DNA of 53,770 bases from Parabacteroides goldsteinii (GTDB lineage: Bacteria; Bacteroidota; Bacteroidia; Bacteroidales; Tannerellaceae): the NCBI RefSeq assembly GCF_015550595.1, contig NZ_JADNBB010000033.1, forward strand, positions 1 to 53,770, in the 5' to 3' direction. Position numbers and translations under genes: made by a program. The notes under the pieces were generated by a model. That model worked only from the letters and a program-made list of their open reading frames with translations, made no database searches and was not told where the DNA came from. Below are positions 34,829 to 45,265 of the stretch, one piece after another; within the stretch, counting starts at the first letter, position 1; each line of letters opens with the position of its first letter.

Positions 34829-35578
34829 TTATTTCGCTTTCTTTCCCTGGTTGGCGACAGCTTCCATCAGCTTTTTGATTTCTTCGGGGTCGCCGAGGAA
34901 ATAATCCTTCACGAGGTTCAGGTCGTCATCAAACTCGAGCACGTAAGGCACGGCGGTGGGAAGGTTCAGGTGAACGATGTCCTCGTCCGGGATATTGCGT
35001 ACATATTTAATGATACCTCTCAGGCTGTTTCCGTGGGCCGTCACCAGGATCTGGTCGGAAGTCTTCAACGAAGGGAAGATCACCTCTTTCCAGTAGGGGA
35101 GGATGCGGTCGACGGTATCTTTCAGCGATTCCGTACGCGGCAGCTCTTTGTCGGGCACATCCTTGTAACGGATATCGAAACGTGGGTTACGCGGGTCGTC
35201 CTCTTTCAGGGCATGTGGGGCCACATCGTAGCTTCTGCGCCAGATCAATACCTGTTCGTCGCCATATCTCTCGGCCGTCTCGCTTTTGTTGAGGCCCTGC
35301 AATGCGCCGTAATGCTTCTCGTTCAGACGCCAGCTTTTCTCCACCGGTATCCAGTCCTGGTCCATCCGGTCGAGTACATTATTTAATGTCTTGACAGCAC
35401 GCTTTAAATAAGATGTATAGGCTTTGTCGAAAACGAAGCCCTCTTTCCGTAATAAATCACCGGCTTTGCAGGCTTCCTCTATTCCTTTTTCAGTCAGATC
35501 TACGTCGGTCCATCCCGTAAAACGGTTCTCCTTGTTCCAGGCGCTTTCGCCGTGGCGGAGCAAAACAATCTTTTTCAT
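34829..35578 (-). CDS. gpmA: 2,3-bisphosphoglycerate-dependent phosphoglycerate mutase
   Basis: A 249-aa glycolytic enzyme interconverting 3- and 2-phosphoglycerate. Phospho-His9 is in [10 protein letters not shown] (6-15); [16 protein letters not shown] and the second histidine in [11 protein letters not shown] (about 180-190) are present. Length is standard. It sits between a sigma factor and a FecR gene that belong together functionally, and reads in the same direction as the sigma gene. Confidence 0.96.
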   Translation of the reverse strand: MKKIVLLRHGESAWNKENRFTGWTDVDLTEKGIEEACKAGDLLRKEGFVFDKAYTSYLKRAVKTLNNVLDRMDQDWIPVEKSWRLNEKHYGALQGLNKSETAERYGDEQVLIWRRSYDVAPHALKEDDPRNPRFDIRYKDVPDKELPRTESLKDTVDRILPYWKEVIFPSLKTSDQILVTAHGNSLRGIIKYVRNIPDEDIVHLNLPTAVPYVLEFDDDLNLVKDYFLGDPEEIKKLMEAVANQGKKAK

Positions 35579-35723
35579 ATTCTTTTTTATTAATGGTAAC
35601 TCTCTGTGTATCTACATAACAAGTCGGATATCGGAAAAGATTTTGAATTTTTTCTTAAAAAAGTTACATTTCTGTTTAGTACATTCTTTGTGTGAATTGT
35701 ATTAATAATAGAAGCAGAAGAAT

Positions 35724-36752
35724 ATGGAAACAATTAATGAAGACATATTATTACAGTACATAGACGGAACTCTACCGGCTAGCGGCGTGACGGCTGTCGA
35801 AGAGTGGCAGGCTGCTTCTCCTGAGAATGCCAGGCTCCTGGAACAACTTTATTTCACCCACGAAGTGGTAAAACGCGTGCGGGTGATGCAGTCGGTCGAC
35901 CCCGACCAGGCCTTGCTGCGTTTCAAATCTCAGGTTCAGGTACTAAATAAGAAGGCGCGTCTGCATCGGGTTATTTCAATTTTGCAGCGGACGGCAGCCA
36001 TTCTATTTTTCCCGATATTAGTTTTATCTGCATACCTATGGGTGCAGGGAGGTAAAGAAGAGGTGCGCATGGTTGAAGTGCGCACCAACCCGGGAGTCGT
36101 CTCCGCTTTCGACTTGCCGGACGGTTCGCAAGTATGGTTGAATGCGGCCAGTTCGTTGAAGTACCCGTCTGAGTTCGTGGCTGGCAACCGCCGGGTCGTT
36201 CTCGAAGGACAAGGTTATTTCAAAGTGACGCACGACGCAAAGAAACCGTTTATCGTACAGGCCGGTTCCGAATATGCGGTGGAAGTGCTCGGAACAACTT
36301 TCAATGTCGCAGCCTACGCCGATGAAGATGAAATCGAAACGACTCTGGTCGAAGGGTCGGTCAAAGTATCGGTACATTCGCCTGGCGGACAGGATGTTTC
36401 CCGTAAGATAAAACCGAACGAAAAGGCAACCTTTACGAAAACTACCGGCCAGTTAGACGTCGCAACGGTGAATATCGACCACGAAACGGCCTGGAAAGAC
36501 GGAACAATCGTCTTCCGCAATCATCCGATGGATGAGGTGCTGAAAGTGTTGAGCAGGCATTACCACGTGAGATTCCTGGTCAAAGACTCGACGGCTCTCC
36601 ATTCGATCATTACGGCGAGGTTTAAAGATGAACAACTACCCCAGGTGATGGAATACCTCCAACTTGCCTCCGGCATAAAATATAAGATACGGAAAACACC
36701 CGTTACTTCCGGTCAAACGCCTGAAATACCGATAATTGAAATAACAAAATAG
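35724..36752 (+). CDS. FecR family anti-sigma factor
   Basis: A 342-aa protein. A cytoplasmic N-terminal region (1-80) is followed by a transmembrane helix (about 85-106, QRTAAILFFPILVLSAYLWV). The FecR domain is at about 118-220 (FDLPDGSQVWLNAASSLKYP) and the DUF4974-type C-terminal domain at about 255-325. It is expected to control an ECF sigma factor in response to an STN-bearing SusC. The receptor directly downstream lacks STN, but the next SusC (41927) has it. Confidence 0.93.
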   Translation: METINEDILLQYIDGTLPASGVTAVEEWQAASPENARLLEQLYFTHEVVKRVRVMQSVDPDQALLRFKSQVQVLNKKARLHRVISILQRTAAILFFPILVLSAYLWVQGGKEEVRMVEVRTNPGVVSAFDLPDGSQVWLNAASSLKYPSEFVAGNRRVVLEGQGYFKVTHDAKKPFIVQAGSEYAVEVLGTTFNVAAYADEDEIETTLVEGSVKVSVHSPGGQDVSRKIKPNEKATFTKTTGQLDVATVNIDHETAWKDGTIVFRNHPMDEVLKVLSRHYHVRFLVKDSTALHSIITARFKDEQLPQVMEYLQLASGIKYKIRKTPVTSGQTPEIPIIEITK

Positions 36753-36927
36753 ATAACTAGTATTAATTCTAAAACGATATGATTGCCTATGAAACAGACT
36801 TAGGAATAAGACCTTCATGTGCTGTCTCCAAACGAACAGCTTTAATTTTCTATTGTTTAATTTATTAAAAATCACAAAGTTATGATAAACACATTATGCA
36901 TGCTTTGTAACCCTAAATAAAAATGAT

Positions 36928-39900
36928 ATGAGATACTCTTTATTCAAGAACTACTCAGAATTAAGAAAATTACTGGGTATTATCGTGGCACTGGTTGCAT
37001 GTTGTAACCTGAGTGCTCAACAGATTTCCGGTGTAGTGACGGACACGAATGATGGATTCGGACTTCCCGGCGTAAGTGTTTTGGTACCCGGTACCACAGT
37101 TGGTACAATCACCGATGTAGATGGTAACTATACGCTTGATGTAGAAGGTGGAAAAGAACTGCAATTCAGTTATATAGGATACGCAACCGTTACGGTGGCG
37201 ATTAACGGAAAGACTAAAATCGATGTACAATTAAGCGAAGACACACAAAATATTGAGGAGGTAGTGGTTACCGCTTTGGGTATCAAGCGCGAAAAGAAAG
37301 CGTTGGGATATTCGATGCAGGAGCTGAAAGGGGAATCACTCACCCAGACGCGCGATGCCAACGTAGCCAACGCATTGGCCGGTAAAGTGGCTGGTTTGCA
37401 GATCAAACAGAATGGTACCGGTGTAGGTGGTTCTACCCGTATCGTGATCCGTGGTAACAACTCTATCGCGGGCAACAACCAGCCGTTGGTTGTAGTCGAC
37501 GGTGTGCCTATCGACAACTTCAGCGGTGGTACCGACGATTTCTACGGTAACGGTAATGTGGATAAAGGTTCCGGTATGTCGGATATCTCGCCCGACGATA
37601 TCGAGAGCATGTCTGTCCTGAAAGGTCCGGCCGCAGCCGCTTTGTATGGTAGCCGTGCCGGTAACGGAGTTGTGATGATCACAACCAAGAAAGGAACACA
37701 GTCGAAAGGTGTAGGCGTAAACTACAATTTGAACTTTACGGCTGAAGACCCGATGCAAACTCCGACTTTCCAGAATGTATACGGACAAGGCGCTGCCGGT
37801 GCATATAATAATAATGTATACGGAAGCTGGGGTCCGAAGATGGACGGATCGACAAAAGATATGGCTTTAGGTTCGTTCGGTTATGCCGCTCGCGACAACA
37901 ATTTGTATAAAGACTTCCTGCGTACCGGTACTTCCTGGACGAACAGTGTCGATATCAGCAAGAGCTCTGAAGATATAACTTTCCGTGCAGGTGTGACCCG
38001 TCTCGACAACAAAGGTGTAGTTCCTAACAGCGGCCTCGACCGTACCTCTATCAATTTGCGTTCAACGGTTAAATTGGCCAAATGGTTATCTGCCGACATG
38101 AAAGTAAACTATATCAACCAGCATACCAACAACCGTATCAAGCTGGCTACCGACCCCGACAACATCTTCCTGAATTATTTGAGTATGCCGCGTAGTGTGG
38201 GTTTCTCCGATTACTCTGGTTATGAAGCTAACAACTGGAAACGTGCCGATGGTAGTGCCGCCGGTTTCGTAATCGACCACAAGACAAATGCCGAGAGTCC
38301 TTTCTGGTCTGCCTATCGTATGACCAACAGCGATAAGAAAGACCGTTTGATCGGCTTCGCTGCTTTGGACTTTACGTTCACCGACTGGTTGAGCTTGAAG
38401 CTGCGTTCCGGTATGGATAACTACACCGTTCAGTATGAATGGGTTCGTGGAACAGGTACACCGTACTGGGAAACTAACGGTAGTATGCAGGCCAAATCAG
38501 AGAAATTTAACGAAATCAACTCCGACTTCCTGTTGACAGCCAAAGGTAACTGGGATCGTTTCGGCATCGTGGGTACAGTAGGTGGTAACATCATGTATCG
38601 CTCTACCGCTCTTTATACCGAGAACTCCGGCGAGTTCATCATCCCTGATTTCCACGCTATCGCAAACGGTAAGACACATGGCGGCGAGTATGAAAAGACA
38701 CGCAAGCAGATCAATTCTATCTATGCAACGGCTTCTCTGTCATGGGACGATTACCTGTATCTGGACTTGACAGCGCGTAACGACTGGTCGTCTACCTTGC
38801 CTAAGGACAATGCTTCCTACTTCTACCCGTCAGTGGGTGCAAGCTGGATCTTTACACAGATGATTAATAAGATGGGTGGTAACACCGGTTTCCTTTCTTT
38901 CGGTAAGCTTCGTGCATCTTGGGCACAGGTTGGTAATGATACCGATCCGTACATGTTGCGCGACTATTATAAGATCGGCTACGATATTAAAGGTGGTATC
39001 TTCAGTGCCAATAACGAGGATTGGATGGCTAATCCGAACCTGAAGAACGAAACGATCAACTCTTGGGAATTAGGTCTTGAACTGAAAGGTTTCAACAACC
39101 GCGTAGGTATCGACCTGGCTTACTACAAGAAAAACTCAAAAGACCAGATCCTAAAGATCGATGTCCCTTCTGCAACCGGCTTCAAGAAGAAGATGATTAA
39201 CGCAGGTAATATCGAGAATAAGGGTATTGAAATCGCACTTAACGCCACTCCGGTGATGACTGAATCTGGTTTTGTTTGGGATACTCAACTGAACTGGTCG
39301 AAGAATAAGAACAAAGTGGTTTCGCTGACTAACGACACCCAAGAACAGATATTGAGCGATCCTTCTGTTACATTCCTGAAAATCGTGGCTCACGAAGGTG
39401 GTGCTTTCGGCGACATCTACGGATATGCTTACCAACGCGACGATAATGGCAACATACTGATTGGTGAGGAAGGTGTACCTTTGCGTACGGAAGACATGGT
39501 ACTGTTGGGTAATAACCAACCGGATTGGATGTTGGGATGGAACAACTCTTTCTCCTATAAGAACTTCTCTTTGAACTTTATGATCGATATGCGTAAGGGA
39601 GGCGATGTATATATGGGATCTATTCGTCAGGGAACTAACAACGGTTCTTTGGAAATGACACTCGACGGACGTGAGGACGGTTTAGTCGTTCCTGGCATGC
39701 TGGCTAGCGGTACTCCGAATTCACAGAAGGTATCCGCCGAAAAGTACTGGACAAGTCTTTCCGGTATCACCGAAGCCTGGATGTATGATGCTACGAATAT
39801 CCGCCTGCGCGAATTGAGCCTGGGATACAGCCTGCCGAAGTCATTGCTTTCAAAGACTCCGTTCACAGGATTAAAGCTGAGCTTCGTTGCCCGCAACCTG

Positions 39901-40032
39901 TTTATGATCTACAGTAAGACCAAAGGGTTCGATCCTGAAGCTGCTTACACCTCTGGTAATGCACAAGGTATTGAATACGGTTCTATGCCAACGATGCGTA
40001 GCTTAGGTTTCAACCTGAATGTGGCCTTCTAA
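36928..40032 (+). CDS. SusC/RagA family TonB-linked outer-membrane transporter (no STN)
   Basis: A 1034-aa receptor with a signal peptide (about 1-31, ending LSAQ), CarboxypepD_reg-like domain (32-105, ISGVVTDTNDGFGLPGVSVL), plug (about 110-255) and barrel ending FNLNVAF. No STN domain precedes the carboxypeptidase-like domain, so it should not signal to FecR by itself. It pairs with the SusD-like lipoprotein 28 nt downstream. No glycoside hydrolase, lyase or peptidase is nearby, so the substrate is unknown. Confidence 0.95.
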   Translation: MRYSLFKNYSELRKLLGIIVALVACCNLSAQQISGVVTDTNDGFGLPGVSVLVPGTTVGTITDVDGNYTLDVEGGKELQFSYIGYATVTVAINGKTKIDVQLSEDTQNIEEVVVTALGIKREKKALGYSMQELKGESLTQTRDANVANALAGKVAGLQIKQNGTGVGGSTRIVIRGNNSIAGNNQPLVVVDGVPIDNFSGGTDDFYGNGNVDKGSGMSDISPDDIESMSVLKGPAAAALYGSRAGNGVVMITTKKGTQSKGVGVNYNLNFTAEDPMQTPTFQNVYGQGAAGAYNNNVYGSWGPKMDGSTKDMALGSFGYAARDNNLYKDFLRTGTSWTNSVDISKSSEDITFRAGVTRLDNKGVVPNSGLDRTSINLRSTVKLAKWLSADMKVNYINQHTNNRIKLATDPDNIFLNYLSMPRSVGFSDYSGYEANNWKRADGSAAGFVIDHKTNAESPFWSAYRMTNSDKKDRLIGFAALDFTFTDWLSLKLRSGMDNYTVQYEWVRGTGTPYWETNGSMQAKSEKFNEINSDFLLTAKGNWDRFGIVGTVGGNIMYRSTALYTENSGEFIIPDFHAIANGKTHGGEYEKTRKQINSIYATASLSWDDYLYLDLTARNDWSSTLPKDNASYFYPSVGASWIFTQMINKMGGNTGFLSFGKLRASWAQVGNDTDPYMLRDYYKIGYDIKGGIFSANNEDWMANPNLKNETINSWELGLELKGFNNRVGIDLAYYKKNSKDQILKIDVPSATGFKKKMINAGNIENKGIEIALNATPVMTESGFVWDTQLNWSKNKNKVVSLTNDTQEQILSDPSVTFLKIVAHEGGAFGDIYGYAYQRDDNGNILIGEEGVPLRTEDMVLLGNNQPDWMLGWNNSFSYKNFSLNFMIDMRKGGDVYMGSIRQGTNNGSLEMTLDGREDGLVVPGMLASGTPNSQKVSAEKYWTSLSGITEAWMYDATNIRLRELSLGYSLPKSLLSKTPFTGLKLSFVARNLFMIYSKTKGFDPEAAYTSGNAQGIEYGSMPTMRSLGFNLNVAF

Positions 40033-40060
40033 AAATCTACTAATATAAAAAAGAATTGTT

Positions 40061-41743
40061 ATGAAAAATGTTAAGATATTAGCTGCTTGTTCACTTCTTT
40101 TGCTGGGTGTTTCCAGCTGTGACCTGACGGGGTTGAATGAAAATCCCAACAAGCCGTCCAACGATGTCGATTATAATATGAACGAGCCTCGCCTGCTCGG
40201 TACCGTGCGTGGCGGTAAAATTATTGATGGTGATGTAGAACAGCGTTTAAAGGCTTTGCAGGTTGACCTGTACTCGCAGATGGTAGTCGATGGAGGCGGT
40301 TGGTCGACAGCCAACTACGTTCAGAACGATGGGTGGAACCTGGTTATCTGGGAACAATACCTCAAACAGCTTGCTTCCCTGAATATTGTGATCCGCGACC
40401 TCTCGGCCCGTGAGGATGCTGAAGACTATGCAAATACGATTGCTTTCGCACGTATCTGGCGTGTGTATGTACACTCTATGGCTTCCGACCTGTTCGGTCC
40501 GATGCCTTTCCCCAAACCAAGCGATGATCCGGAGGCCAACCCTCCGTACCGTGAGATGGAAGATATCTACACCGAATATTTCTCCGAACTCGACGAAGCT
40601 CCGAAGATGTTTACCTCTGGTGCGAAGAGTATCTTCACGGACAAGAGCAACGATATCGTATACCAGTGCGACAATGATGCCTGGAAACGCTTCGCTAATT
40701 CACTTCGCCTGCGTCTGGCTCTCCGGGTTTCCGAAGTGGCTCCCGATGTTTGTAAGACACAAGCCCAGGCAGCGATAAATGCTGACGGCGGCTTGATCAG
40801 CAACTCGAAACAGAATGCTTACATGCCTCCGAAGGCCGATGGCTCATGGGGGCAGGATTACAACTACGTCATGTTCCAGATCACCTGGGGTGGCCCGTTG
40901 AATATGTCGAAATCGTTTGAGAAACTGGTAACGAACATTGGTGGTGTAGCATGGCCGGCAGGTGTGGAAAATACGACTCCTACGCTGACAGGCGAAGCTC
41001 CGATCCCTGTATCATCCGTGCATCCTGCAAAGGTTGACCCGCGTGCTCCGAAGATCTTCCAGCCTTCTATCACAGGCGGTAACTGGCAAGGTCTGCCGTA
41101 CGGCGCTCGTTCGGAAGAACAGAACAAGGGCGACTATGTGGTAAAGAACTATGCCGAACTGGGTTATCTGGTGAAAGACGGTGGCAAGTACAACTCACGC
41201 CCGTACGACGTCTTCTTATATGAAGAAGTATGCTTCCTGAAAGCTGAATTGTTTGCCCGCGGTATCTTGGCAGGTGATGCCAAGCACGAATACGAAGAAG
41301 GCGTACGCTCTTCTTTCGAAAAGTGGGGTGTAGGCAGTCAAGCCGACGAATACCTGGCATCGACAGAAAAGAACCTGGCCGGTACAAGTGCCAAGTATGA
41401 CGACCAGGCCGGAGCTGGTAACACAGCTCTTGAAAAGATCATCACCCAGAAGTACATTGCCGGTACTCCCGACTTGTCTTGGGAAGGATGGAGCGACAAA
41501 CGCCGCCTCAACCTGCCTCGCCTGGATGTTGCTATCTACAGGGATGAAACCGTTTTCGGAGGTTATTCGAAAGATATCAAAGATCCGAAGAATTTCATCA
41601 AACGTATCAAGTATCCGGTTAAGGAAAGCTTGGTAAACAAAGATGAATACAACAGAGGTGTTCAGATGTTGGGTGGCAAGGACAACGTGGCAGCCAACCT
41701 ATGGTGGGATAAAAACGCAAACTACTGTACGTCTGTTGAATAG
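40061..41743 (+). CDS. SusD/RagB-like lipoprotein (SusD-like_2 type)
   Basis: A 560-aa lipoprotein with lipobox GVSSC (Cys20) and the opening LNENPNKPS typical of the SusD-like_2 group. It has LRLRLALRVSEVAP around 215-228 and the closing NLWWDKNAN. It is the surface partner of the SusC upstream, and the pair is followed by a terminator. Confidence 0.93.
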   Translation: MKNVKILAACSLLLLGVSSCDLTGLNENPNKPSNDVDYNMNEPRLLGTVRGGKIIDGDVEQRLKALQVDLYSQMVVDGGGWSTANYVQNDGWNLVIWEQYLKQLASLNIVIRDLSAREDAEDYANTIAFARIWRVYVHSMASDLFGPMPFPKPSDDPEANPPYREMEDIYTEYFSELDEAPKMFTSGAKSIFTDKSNDIVYQCDNDAWKRFANSLRLRLALRVSEVAPDVCKTQAQAAINADGGLISNSKQNAYMPPKADGSWGQDYNYVMFQITWGGPLNMSKSFEKLVTNIGGVAWPAGVENTTPTLTGEAPIPVSSVHPAKVDPRAPKIFQPSITGGNWQGLPYGARSEEQNKGDYVVKNYAELGYLVKDGGKYNSRPYDVFLYEEVCFLKAELFARGILAGDAKHEYEEGVRSSFEKWGVGSQADEYLASTEKNLAGTSAKYDDQAGAGNTALEKIITQKYIAGTPDLSWEGWSDKRRLNLPRLDVAIYRDETVFGGYSKDIKDPKNFIKRIKYPVKESLVNKDEYNRGVQMLGGKDNVAANLWWDKNANYCTSVE

Positions 41744-41790
41744 ACCCGAAGAAATATGATTTAATATCATTTCAACATAATTGATGTGTC

Positions 41791-41842
41791 ACTCGCTTGA
41801 AGTGCTCTTTCTGTGAAGATGGGGCCTTCGGGCGAGTTTTTT
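41791..41842 (+). terminator. Rho-independent terminator after the first SusCD pair
   Basis: A 12-bp stem ACTCGCTTGAAG / CTTCGGGCGAGT (two G-T wobbles) with a 23-nt loop, then a T run. It separates the two SusCD pairs into different transcripts. Confidence 0.7.
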
Positions 41843-41926
41843 AGTTGGGAAAGTTGTATTTCTTCAATAATTGTGTACATTTACCCGAAATAAGTCTGAT
41901 TAGAGAGCATGATAAATAACGTTTCT

Positions 41927-44900
41927 ATGAAAATTTACATCGTTCTGCTAGGTTTGCTTCTGTGTGCCGGGCTGCAAGCGCAGGTTGTCCGCGACGATTC
42001 GTTTGTGCTTAAGACGGATGTCTACGGGAAAACGCTGGCCGAAGTATTGGACGCAATCGAACAACAGACCGCTTATTCCTTTATATATGACGCCCGGGTG
42101 ATCGACCTGTCGGCCCCCGTCCGTGAGCGTCTGCAAGGCCGTTCGCTGCTCGACCTGCTCGACCTTCTGTTCAAGGATACCGACATCGCCTTCACGGTCG
42201 TTAATAAACAAATCATTTTGAATCACAGGGAATACGTCATCCGTATGCAGGAAAACCAGACCAGGCAGGTGGCAGGCACCGTGACCGACAAGGCTGGCGA
42301 ACCGATAATCGGTGCGAATATCCTCATCAAAGGCACCAGCCGCGGCACTGTGACCGACCTTGATGGCAATTTCATGCTCGACTTGCCGCCCAAGGCAACC
42401 CTGCAAGTGTCGTATATCGGTTACCTTCCCCAGAAAATCAATTATAACGGTGAACGTGTCCTGCATATCCAGCTGGCGGAGGACTCCCAACAGTTGGGCG
42501 AAGTGATCGTGACTGCTCTCGGACTTCACAAGCAGGAAGCCTCCCTGCCGTACGCCACCCAGTTTGTGGCAGGCGACGAGCTGATACGCGCGAAGGAGTT
42601 CAACTTTATCCAGACGCTGGCCGGGAAAACCGCCGGTGTACAGATCAACCGCACCTCTTTCGGCCTCGGAAGTTCGGCAAGGGTTATCATCCGCGGTTAC
42701 CGTTCTGTATCGGGAAACAACCAGCCGTTGTATGTGATCGACGGTATTCCGATGCTGAACAGCAGCAACGAACAGGCCATTTCGGCCATCGGGGGCACTG
42801 CTGATTCCGGCAACCGCGATGGCGGCGACGGTATTTCAAACCTCAATCCCGACGATATCGAGAGTATGAGCATTCTCAAAGGTGCATCCGCCGCTGCTTT
42901 ATACGGTTCGCAAGCTGCCAACGGGGTGATCCTGATTACCACAAAGAAGGGACATGCCGACGTGCAGCGCGTCTCCTTCTCGTCCAGTTTGACGGTCGAC
43001 CGTGCCGTCAGCCTCCCTAAGTTCCAGAACGACTACGGCATGGATCGCGAAACAAATACCAGCTGGGGAGAACGTTCCGAACTGGAAGACTATGACAACG
43101 TTGGCGGCTTCTTCCGTAACGGCCTGACGGCTATCAACTCCCTCTCGCTCACTACCGGTAACGAGAAGATGCAGACCTACTTCTCTTATGCCAACACCAC
43201 CGCCCGGGGGATTGTAGAACACAACAAACTGCAAAAGCATAACCTGAATTTCCGCGAGTCCGCCGGCTTCTTCGATGACTACCTCAAGCTGGATGCCAAC
43301 GTCAACCTACTGACACAGGGCATCAAAGATCGTCCCTCCTCGGGTGGCTATTACATGAATCCCCTGGTAGGCCTCTACCGTTTCCCGCGCGGCGAGGACA
43401 TCAGCGTGTATCGCGACCAGTTCGAAACCTTCAACGAAAAGCGCAACCTGATGGAGCAGAACTGGTACACAGACGGCGAGCTCGACATGGAACAGAACCC
43501 TTATTGGCTGACCAACCGTGTCAGGAGTGACGACAAACGCACCCGCGTCATCGCCTCCCTGACCGCCACCCTTAAGGCGACCGACTGGCTGAACCTGCAG
43601 GCACGCGGCACAGCCGATTACGCACACGACACATTCCAGGAGAAAATGTATGCCTCTACCTCGCCTGCACTGGCGGGGGCAAACGGCCGTTACATCGACT
43701 TCAATTATACGGAAACCCTCTATTATGGCGACGTGATGGCCATGGCAAACAAGAAATGGGACGATATCACCTTTACCGCCGCGCTGGGGGGAAGCATCAA
43801 CAGCCGGACGGTCAATTCGCTGAGACTCGACTCGAAAACCGCCTCGCTGTACTACCCGAACCTCTTCACAGTGGCCAATATCATCATGTCTACCGCCGCC
43901 TATATCAACCAGAAGATCAACGAACGACGCGTCATCCAGTCGCTCTTTGCCACCGCGCAGGCAGGCTGGAAGGAAAGTTTCTACGTCGACTTGTCGGCAC
44001 GCAACGACTGGTCGTCGACGTTGGCCTACACCCGTTACAAAAGTTTTTTCTATCCCTCGATCGGTTTGTCGTGGATCTTGAACAATTCCCTGGAAATGCC
44101 TAAGTGGGTCAGTTTCGGCAAGTTGAGAAGCTCGTGGAGTAAAGTCGGCAACGACCTGCCTCTCTTCCTCAGCAACCCTATCCCCGGAAGCAACGACCTG
44201 ATTATAGCCGGTGGAGCGATCCAAACCAACTCCGGCGCGCCTTTCGACGAGCTGAAACCCGAAATGAGCACCTCGTGGGAGGTAGGTACCGAATGGAAAC
44301 TCTTCGATTACCGCCTCGATTTCGATTTTACCTTCTACAAGACAAATACGAAGAACCAGCTCTTCACGCTCCCTTCGTCCGCCGGGGCTACCTATAAGTA
44401 CTACTATGTGAACGCGGGGAACATCCGCAACCAGGGAATAGAAGCCTGCGTCGGTGTCATCCCCCTGCTGACGAACGATTTCAGGTGGAAGACTTTACTC
44501 AACTTCTCCACCAACAAAAATAAAGTCATCGCGCTGCATCCCGACCTCAAGACCTTCATTTATGGCGACGAGGGCTTTTCTTCTTCCTACTCCATGCGGC
44601 TGGTCGAAGGCGGAGCGATGGGCGACATCTACGGCAAGGCCTTCAAGCGTGACGAAAACGGCCGGATCGTCTACACCAAAGACGAGGATGGCGACCAGAT
44701 CCCGGTCGTGATCGGCTCCGGCAATACCGAGAAGGTAGGTAACAGCAACCCTAACTTTATGCTCGGGTGGGGCAACGCCTTTACCTACAAGGGTTTCAGC
44801 CTCTATTTTCTGATCGACGGCCGTTTTGGGGGTGATGTGCTCTCGCAAACGCAGGCCGATATGGACCAAAAAGGGGTCAGCCTTGCATCGGGCGAAGCAC

Positions 44901-45250
44901 GCAACACGGGCTACGTCGACCTCGAAGGCACGTACCTCGACCCTTCCAAGTTCTATACCATCGTGAGCGGACGCAACGGTTGCACCGAATATTATATGTA
45001 TGACGCGACGAATATCCGTCTCCGCGAATTTTCACTCGGCTATGCGCTCCCGAAGCGGCTGTTGGAAAAGACGAAACTCTTGCAGGAGATGCAACTTTCG
45101 CTTGTGGGGCGCAACCTCTTTTTCTTCCATAAATCGGCACCCTTCGACCCCGATGCCGTGCTCTCGACCAAGAATGACAACCAGGGCATCGATGTATTCG
45201 GTATGCCGACCACTCGAAGCCTGGGATTTAACGTGAAACTTTCTTTCTAA
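41927..45250 (+). CDS. SusC/RagA family TonB-linked outer-membrane transporter with STN domain
   Basis: A receptor of about 1107 aa. I use Met7 (41927) as start because MKIYIVLLGLLLCAGLQAQ is a complete signal peptide; ATG 41909 is the alternative. STN domain about 30-101 (YGKTLAEVLDAIEQQTAYSF), CarboxypepD_reg-like about 115-190 (VAGTVTDKAGEPIIGANI), plug about 200-335, and barrel ending FNVKLSF. The STN domain makes it the likely signal source for the FecR at 35724. Codon use is distinctly richer in C-ending codons than the first SusC. It pairs with the SusD-like protein 15 nt downstream. Confidence 0.94.
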   Translation: MKIYIVLLGLLLCAGLQAQVVRDDSFVLKTDVYGKTLAEVLDAIEQQTAYSFIYDARVIDLSAPVRERLQGRSLLDLLDLLFKDTDIAFTVVNKQIILNHREYVIRMQENQTRQVAGTVTDKAGEPIIGANILIKGTSRGTVTDLDGNFMLDLPPKATLQVSYIGYLPQKINYNGERVLHIQLAEDSQQLGEVIVTALGLHKQEASLPYATQFVAGDELIRAKEFNFIQTLAGKTAGVQINRTSFGLGSSARVIIRGYRSVSGNNQPLYVIDGIPMLNSSNEQAISAIGGTADSGNRDGGDGISNLNPDDIESMSILKGASAAALYGSQAANGVILITTKKGHADVQRVSFSSSLTVDRAVSLPKFQNDYGMDRETNTSWGERSELEDYDNVGGFFRNGLTAINSLSLTTGNEKMQTYFSYANTTARGIVEHNKLQKHNLNFRESAGFFDDYLKLDANVNLLTQGIKDRPSSGGYYMNPLVGLYRFPRGEDISVYRDQFETFNEKRNLMEQNWYTDGELDMEQNPYWLTNRVRSDDKRTRVIASLTATLKATDWLNLQARGTADYAHDTFQEKMYASTSPALAGANGRYIDFNYTETLYYGDVMAMANKKWDDITFTAALGGSINSRTVNSLRLDSKTASLYYPNLFTVANIIMSTAAYINQKINERRVIQSLFATAQAGWKESFYVDLSARNDWSSTLAYTRYKSFFYPSIGLSWILNNSLEMPKWVSFGKLRSSWSKVGNDLPLFLSNPIPGSNDLIIAGGAIQTNSGAPFDELKPEMSTSWEVGTEWKLFDYRLDFDFTFYKTNTKNQLFTLPSSAGATYKYYYVNAGNIRNQGIEACVGVIPLLTNDFRWKTLLNFSTNKNKVIALHPDLKTFIYGDEGFSSSYSMRLVEGGAMGDIYGKAFKRDENGRIVYTKDEDGDQIPVVIGSGNTEKVGNSNPNFMLGWGNAFTYKGFSLYFLIDGRFGGDVLSQTQADMDQKGVSLASGEARNTGYVDLEGTYLDPSKFYTIVSGRNGCTEYYMYDATNIRLREFSLGYALPKRLLEKTKLLQEMQLSLVGRNLFFFHKSAPFDPDAVLSTKNDNQGIDVFGMPTTRSLGFNVKLSF

Positions 45251-45265
45251 TCACCACAGACGAAA

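Noticed and set aside
43307-44224. 305-codon minus-strand frame
   Set aside because: Antisense to the GC-rich SusC barrel; long only because C-ending codons suppress stops on the opposite strand.
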